A stretch of 64,000 nucleotides of DNA, taken from Pseudanabaena galeata CCNP1313 (GTDB lineage Bacteria > Cyanobacteriota > Cyanobacteriia > Pseudanabaenales > Pseudanabaenaceae). Every line of letters starts with the position of its first letter. The stretch's first letter is position 1. The notes below the pieces were generated by a model. It was not told the origin of the DNA and ran no database searches. It saw only the letters and a program-made list of their open reading frames with translations. The translations under genes and the position numbers were made by a program. This document shows positions 42,705 to 50,652 of this stretch, in pieces. The stretch lies in the NCBI RefSeq assembly GCF_029910235.1, contig NZ_CP112874.1, forward strand, positions 3,100,001 to 3,164,000, in the 5' to 3' direction.

Positions 42705-43949
42705 TTGAAAGTTCTCCATATCATTCCCTCTGTAGCAACAGTACGCGGTGGTCCTAGCCAAGCGGTGATTGAAATGGTGAGCGCTTTGCGATCGCAAGGA
42801 GTAGATGCGGAAATAGCAACTACTAATGACAATGGCAAAGATTTACTAGATGTACCTCTATATGAACTTACCAATCAGTTAGCTGAGTATGGGCATGTAC
42901 CGATTCGTTTCTTTCCTCGGTTTTCGCCAAATATACATGCGGTGCGAGAGTTTGCCTTTTCGCGATCGCTGACAACTTGGCTATGGCAACACATTACTGA
43001 ATATGATCTAGTTCATGTCCATGCAATTTTTTCCTATGCTTCGACAATTGTCATGGCGATCGCCCGTATTAAAAAAGTTCCTTACATCAATCGTCCTTTA
43101 GGACAACTCTGTACATGGTCGATGCAGCAAAGTAAGGTACGCAAACAAATATATTTGAAGTTGATTGAACGTTCTAATTTATTGCATAGTCAAGCACTCC
43201 ATTTCACGGCTCAACAGGAACTAGAAGAATTCAATCTATTGAAGCTCAATATTCCTAGTTTTGTCTTGCCTCATGGAGTAAAGGTTCCAGATCTAATTTC
43301 TGATGCTCAAGAGAGAGTCCGCAAACTTCTGCAAATCCCCGATCGCTTTCCTATTCTTCTCTTTATGTCTCGCATCCATCCTAAAAAAGGATTGGAATAC
43401 TTGATTGCGGCACTTAGTAAATTAAAAGAATACAATTTTGCCTTAGTGATCGCAGGAAGTGGCGAACCTATCTATGTACAACAGATTCAAGATTTGTTAG
43501 TAACTCATGGTCTAAGAGAGCGAACGCATTTAGTCGGTTTTGTGGAAGGTGAAACCAAAAATTTATATCTCCAAGGTGCAGATTTATTTGCACTTACTTC
43601 TCATTCTGAGAATTTCGGTATTGCGGCGATCGAGTCTCTTGCATCTGGTACACCTGTGTTGATTACCGATGGAGTCGCGATCGCGACGATGGTACAAGAA
43701 CAGGCGATCGGTTATGTTACTAAATTAGAGATTAATGTGATCGCTTCTACAATTCAAGATTTTTTCGAGCATCCCCACATTGCTAAACAAAAAGGCGATC
43801 GCGCCCAGCAATATATTGCTGATCATTATGCTTGGGATAAAATAGCTCAAAAGCTAATCACCACATATAGCATTTTTCAAGCAAGCGAGGTACAAAGGTT
43901 TGTTTCCCCGCCGAAGGCGGGGAAACAAACCCGTACTTCACCAGACTGA
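42705..43949 (+). CDS. Glycosyltransferase family 4 (GT-B)
   Basis: About 414 residues. TTG at 42705 gives the usual start KVLHIIPSVATVRGGPS; GTG at 42696 overlaps the upstream stop. The N-terminal donor loop has RGGPSQ, and the C-terminal GT-B half has LFMSRIHPKKGLEYL and SHSENFGIAAIESLASGTPV (EX7E motif). It adds a sugar to an extracellular or lipid-linked acceptor; sugar unknown. The last ~24 codons (after IFQ, ending QTRTSPD) are encoded by a family F repeat, so the natural C-terminus has been replaced or extended. It forms a sugar cluster with the next genes. Confidence 0.9.
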   Translation: MKVLHIIPSVATVRGGPSQAVIEMVSALRSQGVDAEIATTNDNGKDLLDVPLYELTNQLAEYGHVPIRFFPRFSPNIHAVREFAFSRSLTTWLWQHITEYDLVHVHAIFSYASTIVMAIARIKKVPYINRPLGQLCTWSMQQSKVRKQIYLKLIERSNLLHSQALHFTAQQELEEFNLLKLNIPSFVLPHGVKVPDLISDAQERVRKLLQIPDRFPILLFMSRIHPKKGLEYLIAALSKLKEYNFALVIAGSGEPIYVQQIQDLLVTHGLRERTHLVGFVEGETKNLYLQGADLFALTSHSENFGIAAIESLASGTPVLITDGVAIATMVQEQAIGYVTKLEINVIASTIQDFFEHPHIAKQKGDRAQQYIADHYAWDKIAQKLITTYSIFQASEVQRFVSPPKAGKQTRTSPD

Positions 43950-43958
43950 TAAACGCTA
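43881..43958. repeat. Family F repeat, copy 1 (inside a coding region)
   Basis: GCAAGCGAGGTACAAAGGTT, then the hairpin TGTTTCCCCGCC-GAA-GGCGGGGAAACA and the tail AGACTGATAAACGCTA. It is almost identical to 47733-47820. It encodes the C-terminus and stop of the glycosyltransferase. Confidence 0.9.
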
Positions 43959-43975
43959 TATATCAACTATGTCAA

Positions 43976-44614
43976 ATGATGAATACAAACTCAACTTGCG
44001 AATACTTCTATAAAACTGCTGAATCTGGTCATCATCATCATTATATTTTTCCTGCTCTAAAAAAACTATTGAGTAAAATCAAGACAAATGAGCATAGACA
44101 GCTACGAGTATTAGATATAGGTTGTGGGAATGGAAGCTTAAGTAACTTAATTGCTAAAGAAGGCTATGAAGTTGTGGGAATTGAAGAATCCCTGTCAGGA
44201 TTTACTACTGCAATTAATAGCTTTCCAGAATGCAAATTTATTCATGCCAATTTATATGATATTCCATACTCTGATTTAGGAGGAGATTTTGATATTGTTA
44301 TCTCTGCTGAAGTCATTGAACATTTAGCATATCCAAGAGAGCTAATTAAATCTGCTAAGAAATGTTTAAAGTCTAATGGATTATTGATTTTAACAACGCC
44401 TTATCATGGATACTTTAAGAATCTAGCTCTTGCTCTAACTGGTAAAATGGATAATCATTTTACTGTGCTATGGGATGGTGGACATATCAAGTTCTTTTCT
44501 GTAAAGACTCTAACAAAGTTGCTAATTACAGAAGGATTTAACAATTATCAATTTGAGTTTGCTGGTAGATTCCCCTATTTATGGAAGTCTATGTTAGTTT
44601 TGGCATCCTTTTAG
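43976..44614 (+). CDS. Class I SAM-dependent methyltransferase
   Basis: 212 residues. The SAM site VLDIGCGNGSLSNL (motif I) is near 45-58, then VVGIEESLSG, FDIVISAEVIEHL (motif post-I to II) and LLILTTPYHGYFKNL. It is related to UbiG/Mmt-type methyltransferases that work on small molecules or sugars. The start may be at either of two adjacent ATG codons. The acceptor is unknown, but the glycosyltransferases on both sides suggest sugar or glycolipid methylation. Spacing to the previous gene is 26 bases and contains a repeat end. Confidence 0.88.
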   Translation: MMNTNSTCEYFYKTAESGHHHHYIFPALKKLLSKIKTNEHRQLRVLDIGCGNGSLSNLIAKEGYEVVGIEESLSGFTTAINSFPECKFIHANLYDIPYSDLGGDFDIVISAEVIEHLAYPRELIKSAKKCLKSNGLLILTTPYHGYFKNLALALTGKMDNHFTVLWDGGHIKFFSVKTLTKLLITEGFNNYQFEFAGRFPYLWKSMLVLASF

Positions 44615-44637
44615 AATTTTATTACTATGATTAAACT

Positions 44638-45201
44638 ATGATTGCAACACCTGTTAAAACTCTTACTCTAGATCTGTTTCTGCAATTGCCAGAGACTAAA
44701 CCTGCTAGCGAATATATTAATAATAAGGTTACTCAAAAAATTATGCCAAAAGGTCGGCACAGTAGATTACAAGGTAAACTTTGCCAAGAAATTAATCAAG
44801 TTTCTGAATTGCCAAAACTTGCCTATGCTTTCCCAGAGCTAAGATGTACCTTTGATGGTAGTTCAATTGTGCCAGATATCGCAGTTTTTGAATGGCGGAA
44901 TATTCCATTTCTTGCAGATGGTGAAATTCCTGATAACTTTAATCTTGCACCAGACTGGATCATTGAAATTCTCTCGCCTGATCAGAATGCTAACAAAGTT
45001 ATCGGTAAGATTTTGCATAGTCTTCAGCATGGCAGCAAATTAGGATGGTTTCTTGATCCTAGCGATCGCAGTATTCTTGTGTTTCAGCCAAATCAACAGC
45101 CTATACTAATGGCAAATAGCGATCGCTTACCAAGTTTAGAAATAATTCCTTTAGAGCTAACAGTTGAAGTTATATTTAGCTGGTTAAAAATGGAGAGTTA
45201 G
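44638..45201 (+). CDS. Uma2 family (restriction-endonuclease-like fold) protein
   Basis: 187 residues. It matches the Uma2/DUF820 family: LFLQLPETKPASEYINNK, IVPDIAVFEW (the D of a PD-(D/E)xK core), LAPDWIIEILSPDQNANKVIGK (E and K of the core) and GWFLDPSDRSILVF. The fold is nuclease-like, and these genes are very numerous in cyanobacteria with unknown function. It lies between a methyltransferase and a glycosyltransferase, probably by chance. The residues expected for a metal site are present. Confidence 0.88.
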   Translation: MIATPVKTLTLDLFLQLPETKPASEYINNKVTQKIMPKGRHSRLQGKLCQEINQVSELPKLAYAFPELRCTFDGSSIVPDIAVFEWRNIPFLADGEIPDNFNLAPDWIIEILSPDQNANKVIGKILHSLQHGSKLGWFLDPSDRSILVFQPNQQPILMANSDRLPSLEIIPLELTVEVIFSWLKMES

Positions 45202-45256
45202 ATTTTTGTGATATAGCTTCGCTACGCCACAAGAACTATTAAATCGCAACGTTAAA

Positions 45257-46021
45257 ATGCTAGAACAAATCACGCCATTAATTCTTACTTACAATGAATC
45301 TTTAAATATTGGCAGAACATTAGAGCGATTAACATGGGCAGAAAGAATAGTTATAATCGATAGCTTTAGTGATGATAAAACTCTGGAGATTGTGAATAAT
45401 TATCCACAAGTGGAAGTTTTTCAGCGTCAATTTGATCATTTTGCAGAGCAATGTAATTATGGAATATCACAAGTTAGGACTGAATGGATACTTTCATTAG
45501 ATGCAGATTATCTTCTTAGTGCTGAATTGATTGAAGAGTTATGTTTATTAACTGATCGCCTAACTAAAGATGCGTACTTTGCTAAATTTAAATATTGTGT
45601 GTTTGGTCAACCTTTACGTGGAACTCTACTACCTCCCCGCAAAGTTTTATACCGCAAAGACAAAGCTATTTATATAGAAGATGGACATGCTCATCGAGTT
45701 CAAATTGTTGGAGAATCTGGGTATTTAGCTGGATATATAAGCCATGACGATCGCAAGCCATTAAGTCGCTGGTTACAGTCTCAAGATCGGTATTTATCAA
45801 TTGAAGCTCAGAAATTATTAACAACACCAAGTAGCAAATTAAGTTTTGGCGATCGCCTTCGCAAGCAAAAGGTGATTGCGCCAATTGTAATTTTGTTTTA
45901 CTGCTTAATTCTCAAGGGTGGAATTTTGGATGGTTGGGCAGGTTGGTATTATGCTTGGCAAAGAACGTTAGCTGAAATTTTATTGGCAATTCGTTTAATT
46001 GAGTTAGAAAGCCATAAATAA
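45257..46021 (+). CDS. Glycosyltransferase family 2
   Basis: 254 residues. The GT-A nucleotide-sugar fold has PLILTYNESLNIGRTLERL (donor site), VIIDSFSDDKT, the metal motif LDADY near 77 and a C-terminal HDDRKPLSRW. A C-terminal hydrophobic helix (about 205-225) ties it to the membrane. It resembles WaaE/KdtX-type transferases that act on lipopolysaccharide cores, but the acceptor is unknown. Only 55 bases separate it from Uma2, so it is probably in the same transcription unit. The last codons fall in a bidirectional terminator. Confidence 0.88.
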   Translation: MLEQITPLILTYNESLNIGRTLERLTWAERIVIIDSFSDDKTLEIVNNYPQVEVFQRQFDHFAEQCNYGISQVRTEWILSLDADYLLSAELIEELCLLTDRLTKDAYFAKFKYCVFGQPLRGTLLPPRKVLYRKDKAIYIEDGHAHRVQIVGESGYLAGYISHDDRKPLSRWLQSQDRYLSIEAQKLLTTPSSKLSFGDRLRKQKVIAPIVILFYCLILKGGILDGWAGWYYAWQRTLAEILLAIRLIELESHK

Positions 46022-46055
46022 AAAGCCGCGCTTTGCACGGCTCTTTATTTATGGC
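46012..46055. terminator. Bidirectional terminator overlapping two genes
   Basis: Stem CCATAAATAAAAAGCCG with its complement (one mismatch); it contains the last codons of the GT2 gene (+) and of the minus-strand gene ending at 46049. Confidence 0.75.
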
Positions 46056-46615
46056 TTTTGACGGTTGTTGTATTTTTGAGCTGTGGTAGTACTAGGCATT
46101 ACGCCATCACTATTTGGTGAGGCAACTTCAGATGGATCGAGTAGCTTAATCGTCACTTGATTATTTTTGATCCAACCCTGTTTTCTCAGTAACATTTCCT
46201 GATTCTTCCCAGAATTTAAAGTTTGGGGTAATTTTTCTCGTAGACCCTTAACCCTTTGCTCGGTCGAGTTTACCTCTGTTGTAATCTCGTCGAGACGATC
46301 TTTTTGTGAGGACTGATAGGGAAGTAATTTAGTAATCGCCGCGATCGCCGCAAGAGACAAAGCTAAGTTCACGGCAATGACAATGATTGACTCAGTTGCT
46401 TTAGTTCGGCAATATTTTTCTCTTTTACGTTGGACATTCTGAGCAACTGCTTCACTGTAGTCACTAGCGCCATTAAAAGATGCAAGATTGCTAGAGGCAG
46501 AATGGTTGCTGCGTGAATACATATTCACAACATCATTTCGCCTGTACTTACCCTGCGATCGCGGGGCTTGTTTAGGTGTTGAAAAATGTGGAGATAAGTC
46601 TCGTTTGGCAACCAT
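46049..46615 (-). CDS. Hypothetical protein with one membrane helix and a coiled coil
   Basis: 188 residues from the ATG at 46615 (AGAGG upstream). A polar, basic N-terminal third (1-70) is followed by one strong helix (about 77-97, SIIVIAVNLALSLAAIAAIT), then a coiled-coil segment (about 103-135, with EITTEVNSTEQRVKGLREKL) and a polar tail with PSEVASPNSDG. The layout (cytoplasmic N-tail, helix, coiled coil outside) fits a small cell-division or envelope organiser, but I recognise no family. It is preceded on the same strand by psaM. Confidence 0.65.
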   Translation of the reverse strand: MVAKRDLSPHFSTPKQAPRSQGKYRRNDVVNMYSRSNHSASSNLASFNGASDYSEAVAQNVQRKREKYCRTKATESIIVIAVNLALSLAAIAAITKLLPYQSSQKDRLDEITTEVNSTEQRVKGLREKLPQTLNSGKNQEMLLRKQGWIKNNQVTIKLLDPSEVASPNSDGVMPSTTTAQKYNNRQKP

Positions 46616-46677
46616 TCGCAACCTCTAGGCTGTAAAAATAGATATTATGAGAGATATTATGAGGACTGGGAATTGGA

Positions 46678-46776
46678 CTACGAGTTAGAAAGCGCAGAAC
46701 CCAATAGAGCTGCCAATACTGCGGGGAACAGTGCAACTACCAATGCTGTAAAAACTTGAGCATCTGAAAGATTCAT
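46678..46776 (-). CDS. psaM: Photosystem I reaction centre subunit XII (PsaM)
   Basis: 32 residues: the N-terminal LSDAQVF, followed by a single membrane helix rich in A, L and V, matches PsaM (family pattern [LI]SD.Q...ALV.AL.P..LA). The ATG at 46776 follows AAGGAGATAT at correct spacing. PsaM lies at the periphery of PSI trimer contacts and binds chlorophyll. It stands about 60 bases upstream of the coiled-coil gene on the same strand and could share its transcript. The gene is too short to be found by standard length cut-offs. Confidence 0.85.
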   Translation of the reverse strand: MNLSDAQVFTALVVALFPAVLAALLGSALSNS

Positions 46777-46905
46777 ACAATATCTCCTTATATAGTTCTT
46801 ATTTCGATCTTAACAATACACTGTCATATCAAAAATTGACTAGACGTTAAAACAAATAAAAACAAATAGCAACAAAAAAGGACATGCCCTATCTTGCTTA
46901 GCTGC

Positions 46906-46997
46906 TATAGCAACCCTAAATGTGTTGTGAGAGTGCGCCCCAAAGGGGCGCACTCTCACAACACTCCAAATCTTCCAACTCATTTAGGATCGCTTTA
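46906..46997. repeat. Family C repeat, copy 3
   Basis: TATAGCAACCCTAAAT, core GTGAGAGTGCGCCCC-AAA-GGGGCGCACTCTCAC, right end ATTTAGGATCGCTTTA. It overlaps the stop codon of the esterase gene on the minus strand. Confidence 0.85.
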
Positions 46998-47624
46998 GTT
47001 GGCTTGGTGCTCTAGGATAAATTGCTGAATGCGATCGCAGGTTTCAGGACGAATTTCGTGGGACATCTCGTATTCTTCATACTCTACGGTTACACCCAGA
47101 CGATCAAAGACCTCTTTTGTATTACGAGCCACACTGATAGGGACAACTGTATCTTGCGTACCATGAGCGATCAAAATAGGCGGAAATGATACATCTGTAA
47201 GTTCTTGTAATTCTTCTTCTGTGATATGCAAGTAACCGCTTAGAGCAATTAATCCTGCTAAGGGAAATACTAAGCCCACATCTAAGGTCATGGCTCCACC
47301 TTGAGAAAAACCTAGTAAAAATGTTTTCTCTAGAGGTATCCCTGTCATCGCTGGTAAATCTTCGAGAAACTGGCTGAGCAGTTCGCAGCTTTTGGCTAAA
47401 CCTTCAGCATCAAGGCTTTGGAGGTCGTACCACATTTTGCCATTGGGCATCGGATGGTTAAAGGGAGCCTCAGGACAAATCCATTGATAATTGCGGAGTC
47501 CAACCATAGGCGCAAGGGAGATCAGATCATCACAGTTTGCGCCCCAGCCGTGGAGTGCGACTATCACACCAAATGCATTGGGATTAGGTAGTTGTGAGGG
47601 AAGAGATCGGTAATTTAAGGTCAT
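46995..47624 (-). CDS. Carboxylesterase/phospholipase-type alpha/beta hydrolase
   Basis: 209 residues from the ATG at 47624; an earlier in-frame start would run into a repeat. It is related to the alpha/beta-hydrolases of the carboxylesterase/acyl-protein thioesterase type: IVALHGWGANCDDL, catalytic Ser in LLGFSQGGAMTLDVG, Asp in IAHGTQDTVVP and His in EMSHEIRPE. It hydrolyses esters of small or acyl substrates in the cytoplasm; substrate unknown. Its stop overlaps a family C repeat. Confidence 0.9.
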   Translation of the reverse strand: MTLNYRSLPSQLPNPNAFGVIVALHGWGANCDDLISLAPMVGLRNYQWICPEAPFNHPMPNGKMWYDLQSLDAEGLAKSCELLSQFLEDLPAMTGIPLEKTFLLGFSQGGAMTLDVGLVFPLAGLIALSGYLHITEEELQELTDVSFPPILIAHGTQDTVVPISVARNTKEVFDRLGVTVEYEEYEMSHEIRPETCDRIQQFILEHQAN

Positions 47625-47644
47625 GAACAAAATTATAACTGTCG

Positions 47645-47697
47645 CCATCCAAAAAGATAAAGGCGGCGCGATGCGCCGCCTTTATCTTTTTGGGTTT
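47645..47697. repeat. Family A repeat, copy 11
   Basis: Perfect 21-bp stem (47649-47669 with 47673-47693, loop GAT), tip AAAGGCGGCGC. It ends GGATTGCTATA. Confidence 0.8.
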
Positions 47698-47732
47698 TGG
47701 ATTGCTATACAATGAAATTGCATAGAATATGG

Positions 47733-47820
47733 CGTTTGTCGAGCAAGCGAGGTACAAAGGTTTGTTTCCCCGCCTTCGGCGGGGAAACAAACCCGTACTT
47801 CACTAGACTGATAAACGCTA
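47733..47820. repeat. Family F repeat, copy 2
   Basis: Same as 43881-43958 except for the loop (TTC) and one base in the tail. The outer ends GCGTTTGTCGA and TGATAAACGCTA form short terminal inverted repeats. Confidence 0.85.
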
Positions 47821-47879
47821 AATGCAGTTTTAAAAAACAAAACATATAAACTTTTCAAAATTGCTGGAGAATTGCCTGA

Positions 47880-48935
47880 ATGCAACTCGTCGCGCTTCAG
47901 AACTTACTGGACAACTCATCATTTGCCGTCCTCTTTGCGACCATGCTCGTTTTCTGGGTGCATGTCGCATTTCCCAATTTGCCATATTTACGATCGCTTG
48001 GTAATGCAGGCATGGCGATCGCTAATCTCTGTATTGCTACATTACTGGGAGCGCGTTGGATTGATGCAGGCTATTTCCCACTGAGCAATCTTTATGAATC
48101 GCTATTTTTCTTAGCATGGGGCATTACCACCATGCATATTGTCGTTAATCGGATCGGCAACAAAAGCGCCAATGACAATGCTAAGCGTCTAGTCGGAGCC
48201 TTCACTTCACCGATGGCGATGGGAATCACCGCTTTTGCTGCTCTTGCTTTGCCTTCTGGAATGCAGATGTCAGAACCCCTTGTACCTGCGCTGAAGTCTA
48301 ACTGGTTGATGATGCATGTTAGCGTCATGCTCTTGAGTTATGCCGCCTTAATGACGGGTAGCATTTTGGCGATCGCCTTTTTGATCGTCACTCGTGGTCA
48401 AGAGGTGGTGCTACAGGGTAGTTCATTTGGTACTAATCTTCGCAGTGTTGCCGATGGCAATAATACGAATAATCCTAACCCTGAAACATTTGCCGCGTTT
48501 GCGGTTGAGAGTATGGGCAGTATTTTAAATTCAGGTAATCTCCAAACTGCCAATACTGGCACAATCACTGCCGAGGCGATCGCTCCTAAAACTAAGCCCC
48601 TATCATTGCGTCGTCTCACCATTGGTGAAACTTTAGACAATCTCAGTTATCGAGCGATCGGGCTAGGATTTCCCCTGCTAACGATTGGTATTATTGCAGG
48701 CGGAGTATGGGCAAACGAAGCATGGGGTTCTTATTGGAGTTGGGACCCGAAGGAAACATGGTCTTTGATCACATGGTTGGTCTTTGCAGCTTATTTACAC
48801 ACACGTATTACTAAAGGATGGCAGGGTCGTAAGCCTGCGATTTTGGCTAGTGTAGGGCTTTTAGTAGTCTGGACTTGCTATCTAGGCGTAAATTTACTCG
48901 GTAAGGGTTTACACAGTTACGGATGGTTCCTTTAA
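47880..48935 (+). CDS. ccsB: c-type cytochrome biogenesis protein, heme-handling component (CcsB/CcsA family)
   Basis: 351 residues with about eight membrane helices. The tryptophan-rich heme-binding motif is [18 protein letters not shown] near 283-300, with conserved His residues flanking it and HSYGWFL at the C-terminus, as in CcsA/ResC. Together with Ccs1/ResB it exports heme and attaches it to apocytochromes c on the lumen side, needed for cytochrome f and c6. The partner gene is not in the window. A variable linker lies at about 180-235. It is monocistronic with its own terminator. Confidence 0.92.
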   Translation: MQLVALQNLLDNSSFAVLFATMLVFWVHVAFPNLPYLRSLGNAGMAIANLCIATLLGARWIDAGYFPLSNLYESLFFLAWGITTMHIVVNRIGNKSANDNAKRLVGAFTSPMAMGITAFAALALPSGMQMSEPLVPALKSNWLMMHVSVMLLSYAALMTGSILAIAFLIVTRGQEVVLQGSSFGTNLRSVADGNNTNNPNPETFAAFAVESMGSILNSGNLQTANTGTITAEAIAPKTKPLSLRRLTIGETLDNLSYRAIGLGFPLLTIGIIAGGVWANEAWGSYWSWDPKETWSLITWLVFAAYLHTRITKGWQGRKPAILASVGLLVVWTCYLGVNLLGKGLHSYGWFL

Positions 48936-48936
48936 T

Positions 48937-48977
48937 CTCAAAAGAAAAGCCTCGCTAAGCGAGGCTTTTCTTTTGAG
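48937..48977. terminator. Bidirectional terminator
   Basis: Perfect 19-bp stem CTCAAAAGAAAAGCCTCGC with loop TAA, between the convergent ccsB gene and the secreted hypothetical protein. Confidence 0.8.
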
Positions 48978-48980
48978 GAT

Positions 48981-49628
48981 TTAACGTTTACTTAACTCTT
49001 CTTCAAGTTTAGGAAGACTATCTAACTCAAATACGGTGATTTGCCCAGAATTGGCGCTACCTCTACCATTTTGCAATAGCTCGATCCAGTAGCCGTATTT
49101 TTTGCCTTGACGTAATTCTCCTTGTAAAGCCCTGAGAATTGGAGAAGCATTTTTTGCTTGTGATCGCAGCACCATAGCGGTCGTTGGATATGCATAAACC
49201 CGTTTAGCCGTTGCATAATCACGCATAATCTCTGGTCCATAAATAGAACGCAGGGCTTCTTCTAGACGCGATCGCGTGACCCCATTAATGATGTCAAAAA
49301 AGCTAATCCGCTCACTTCTAATCAAATTTGCGTCGCCCTTTTGGATAGCGGCAATCCCCGGTAGCACTACACTAGCTTGAAATTGAAATCGTCTTGATGG
49401 GGTGTCACTTTTTCGCACGAGTAGCCGCTCGCCAGCCGATGGACGTAATACTGGATGTGTTCTAATCCAGTCGATGACCTGATCGGGCGTTTGTCCAGGT
49501 AAGGCGATCGCTGATGGCACGACTGAACGCCATGTTGTTGGTAGAGCCATACTGGTGATCTGCATCAAAAGTGTGGTTGCGATCGCGATATTTACACCTT
49601 TAATGTTTGCGCTCTTAAAGCAATTCAT
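48981..49628 (-). CDS. Secreted hypothetical protein
   Basis: 215 residues, not recognised. A signal peptide covers about 1-42 (hydrophobic IAIATTLLMQITSMAL, cleavage near SAIALP). The mature protein has a folded-looking alpha/beta pattern: PDQVIDWIRTHPVLRPSAGER, FDIINGVTRSRLEEALRSIY, YAYPTTAMVLRS, and ends QITVFELDSLPKLEEELSKR. No cysteines or membrane segments occur in the mature part. It stands alone between two hairpins. Function unknown. Confidence 0.6.
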   Translation of the reverse strand: MNCFKSANIKGVNIAIATTLLMQITSMALPTTWRSVVPSAIALPGQTPDQVIDWIRTHPVLRPSAGERLLVRKSDTPSRRFQFQASVVLPGIAAIQKGDANLIRSERISFFDIINGVTRSRLEEALRSIYGPEIMRDYATAKRVYAYPTTAMVLRSQAKNASPILRALQGELRQGKKYGYWIELLQNGRGSANSGQITVFELDSLPKLEEELSKR

Positions 49629-49730
49629 GGGAAACCTCTACACCAATTAAATCCGATTGCGTTTTGCAAATGAGGGCATATTGATTTGCAAATTTGTTTT
49701 ACAAATCAAAAAGGCAACTACATTAAGGTT

Positions 49731-49771
49731 TAGCAGTTTTCATTTTGCCTACGGCAAAATGAAAACTGCTA
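49731..49771. repeat. Hairpin upstream of the secreted hypothetical
   Basis: Perfect 19-bp stem TAGCAGTTTTCATTTTGCC with loop TAC. It lies upstream of the minus-strand gene, so it is not its terminator. Confidence 0.6.
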
Positions 49772-49887
49772 TATAGACAAATTTAGCTGGCAAATAATGG
49801 GTGAAAGGATATCACGGACGGGCGTAAATGCAATGACTTTTTCAGTCTTTTTACGATGTTTTGAGGTTTTATAGCGATCGCTGGTGA

Positions 49888-50073
49888 TGGAATGGCAAAA
49901 TCGCAACCCCAAAAAGCTTTACTCTGCGAAGCTCTTTGGGTGGTTATGAAGAAGTTTTTAAAAAATATGCTGAGAGTATTGACAAACGCCTTTTAAATCT
50001 ACATAATAAGGAGCGCTTAAATAAAGAAACGCAAAAAACGAGCTGCAACCCAGCTAGTAAAAAGCAATTCTAG
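49888..50073 (+). other. Open frame without a normal start, possible gene relic
   Basis: One frame is open for about 60 codons ending at TAG 50071-50073 and contains a charged helical stretch (YEEVFKKYAESIDKRLLNL, ending ASKKQF). No ATG or GTG start lies in this frame after the upstream stop, so it is at most a relic. It overlaps the putative tRNA-Asp promoter. Confidence 0.3.
49979..50007 (+). promoter_or_regulatory. Putative sigma-70-type promoter upstream of tRNA-Asp
   Basis: TTGACA at 49979-49984 and CATAAT at 50002-50007 with a 17-base spacer, about 90 bases before tRNA-Asp. Near-consensus, but it lies within an open frame. Confidence 0.45.
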
Positions 50074-50097
50074 AAATAAGTTTAAGCATAAAAATTT

Positions 50098-50171
50098 GGG
50101 TTCGTAGTTCAATTGGTTAGAGCACCGCCCTGTCACGGCGGAAGTTGCGGGTTCGAGCCCCGTCGAACCCG
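50098..50171 (+). tRNA. tRNA-Asp (GTC)
   Basis: A 74-nt cloverleaf: acceptor GGGTTCG/CGAACCC, D-arm TTCAATTGGTTAGAG, anticodon stem CCGCC/GGCGG closing CTGTCAC (GTC), T-arm GCGGGTTCGAGCCCCGT, discriminator G. No CCA encoded. Confidence 0.95.
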
Positions 50172-50175
50172 TTCT

Positions 50176-50232
50176 AAAAGACTAAAAAAAGGAAGGTACT
50201 GATAAACAGTACCTTCCTTTTTTTAGTCTTTT
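50176..50232 (+). terminator. tRNA-Asp terminator
   Basis: Perfect 26-bp stem (50176-50201 with 50207-50232) around ATAAA, with a seven-T run inside the descending arm. Confidence 0.8.
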
Positions 50233-50400
50233 TAGGGCTTATCGATATCTTTCATCAAAAATAATTTTTGTAATGCAGATTGGTGTTTTGATTACCAAAA
50301 TTACTAAAGAAAATAAATCTTCTCCTATAATCTGTCAAACTTAGAAAAAGAATTATATCAACGCAGTGATGCAAACGTTTTTGGCTGATTAATTTAGTAA

Positions 50401-50426
50401 TTAATTAGTAATTAATTACTAATTAA
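50401..50426. repeat. AT palindrome
   Basis: Perfect 26-base palindrome TTAATTAGTAATT/AATTACTAATTAA in the gap before the first kinase gene. Confidence 0.5.
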
Positions 50427-50430
50427 TTGA

Positions 50431-50544
50431 TGTTACGCAGAATGCAGACGCGGAATCTCTTACAGCTAGCCAATCAGGGTAACCACGGGGAAATCGCGAC
50501 TATCTAATTCTTGTTCTGTAGGGGCTGCGCCCCCATACAAACCC
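50431..50544. repeat. Degenerate repeat G, copy 2
   Basis: Shares GTTACG, GCTAGC, a CAGGGTAACCACGGGG block and TGTAGGGGCTGCGCC with the stretch near 22.78-22.93 kb. A family C unit follows directly. Confidence 0.4.
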
Positions 50545-50604
50545 CGATCTTAAATGGGTTGTGAGAGTGCGCCCGCACTCTCACAACCCATTTAAGATCG
50601 CTAT
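50545..50604. repeat. Family C repeat, copy 4 (shortened)
   Basis: GATCTTAAATGGGTTGTGAG, core GTGCG-CCC-GCAC, with right end ATTTAAGATCGCTATA. The left terminus TATA is missing. Confidence 0.75.
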
Positions 50605-50652
50605 AACTGCGTAAGGTGAGTGATTAAATATCCCTAGAATTAAGTGAAAGCG

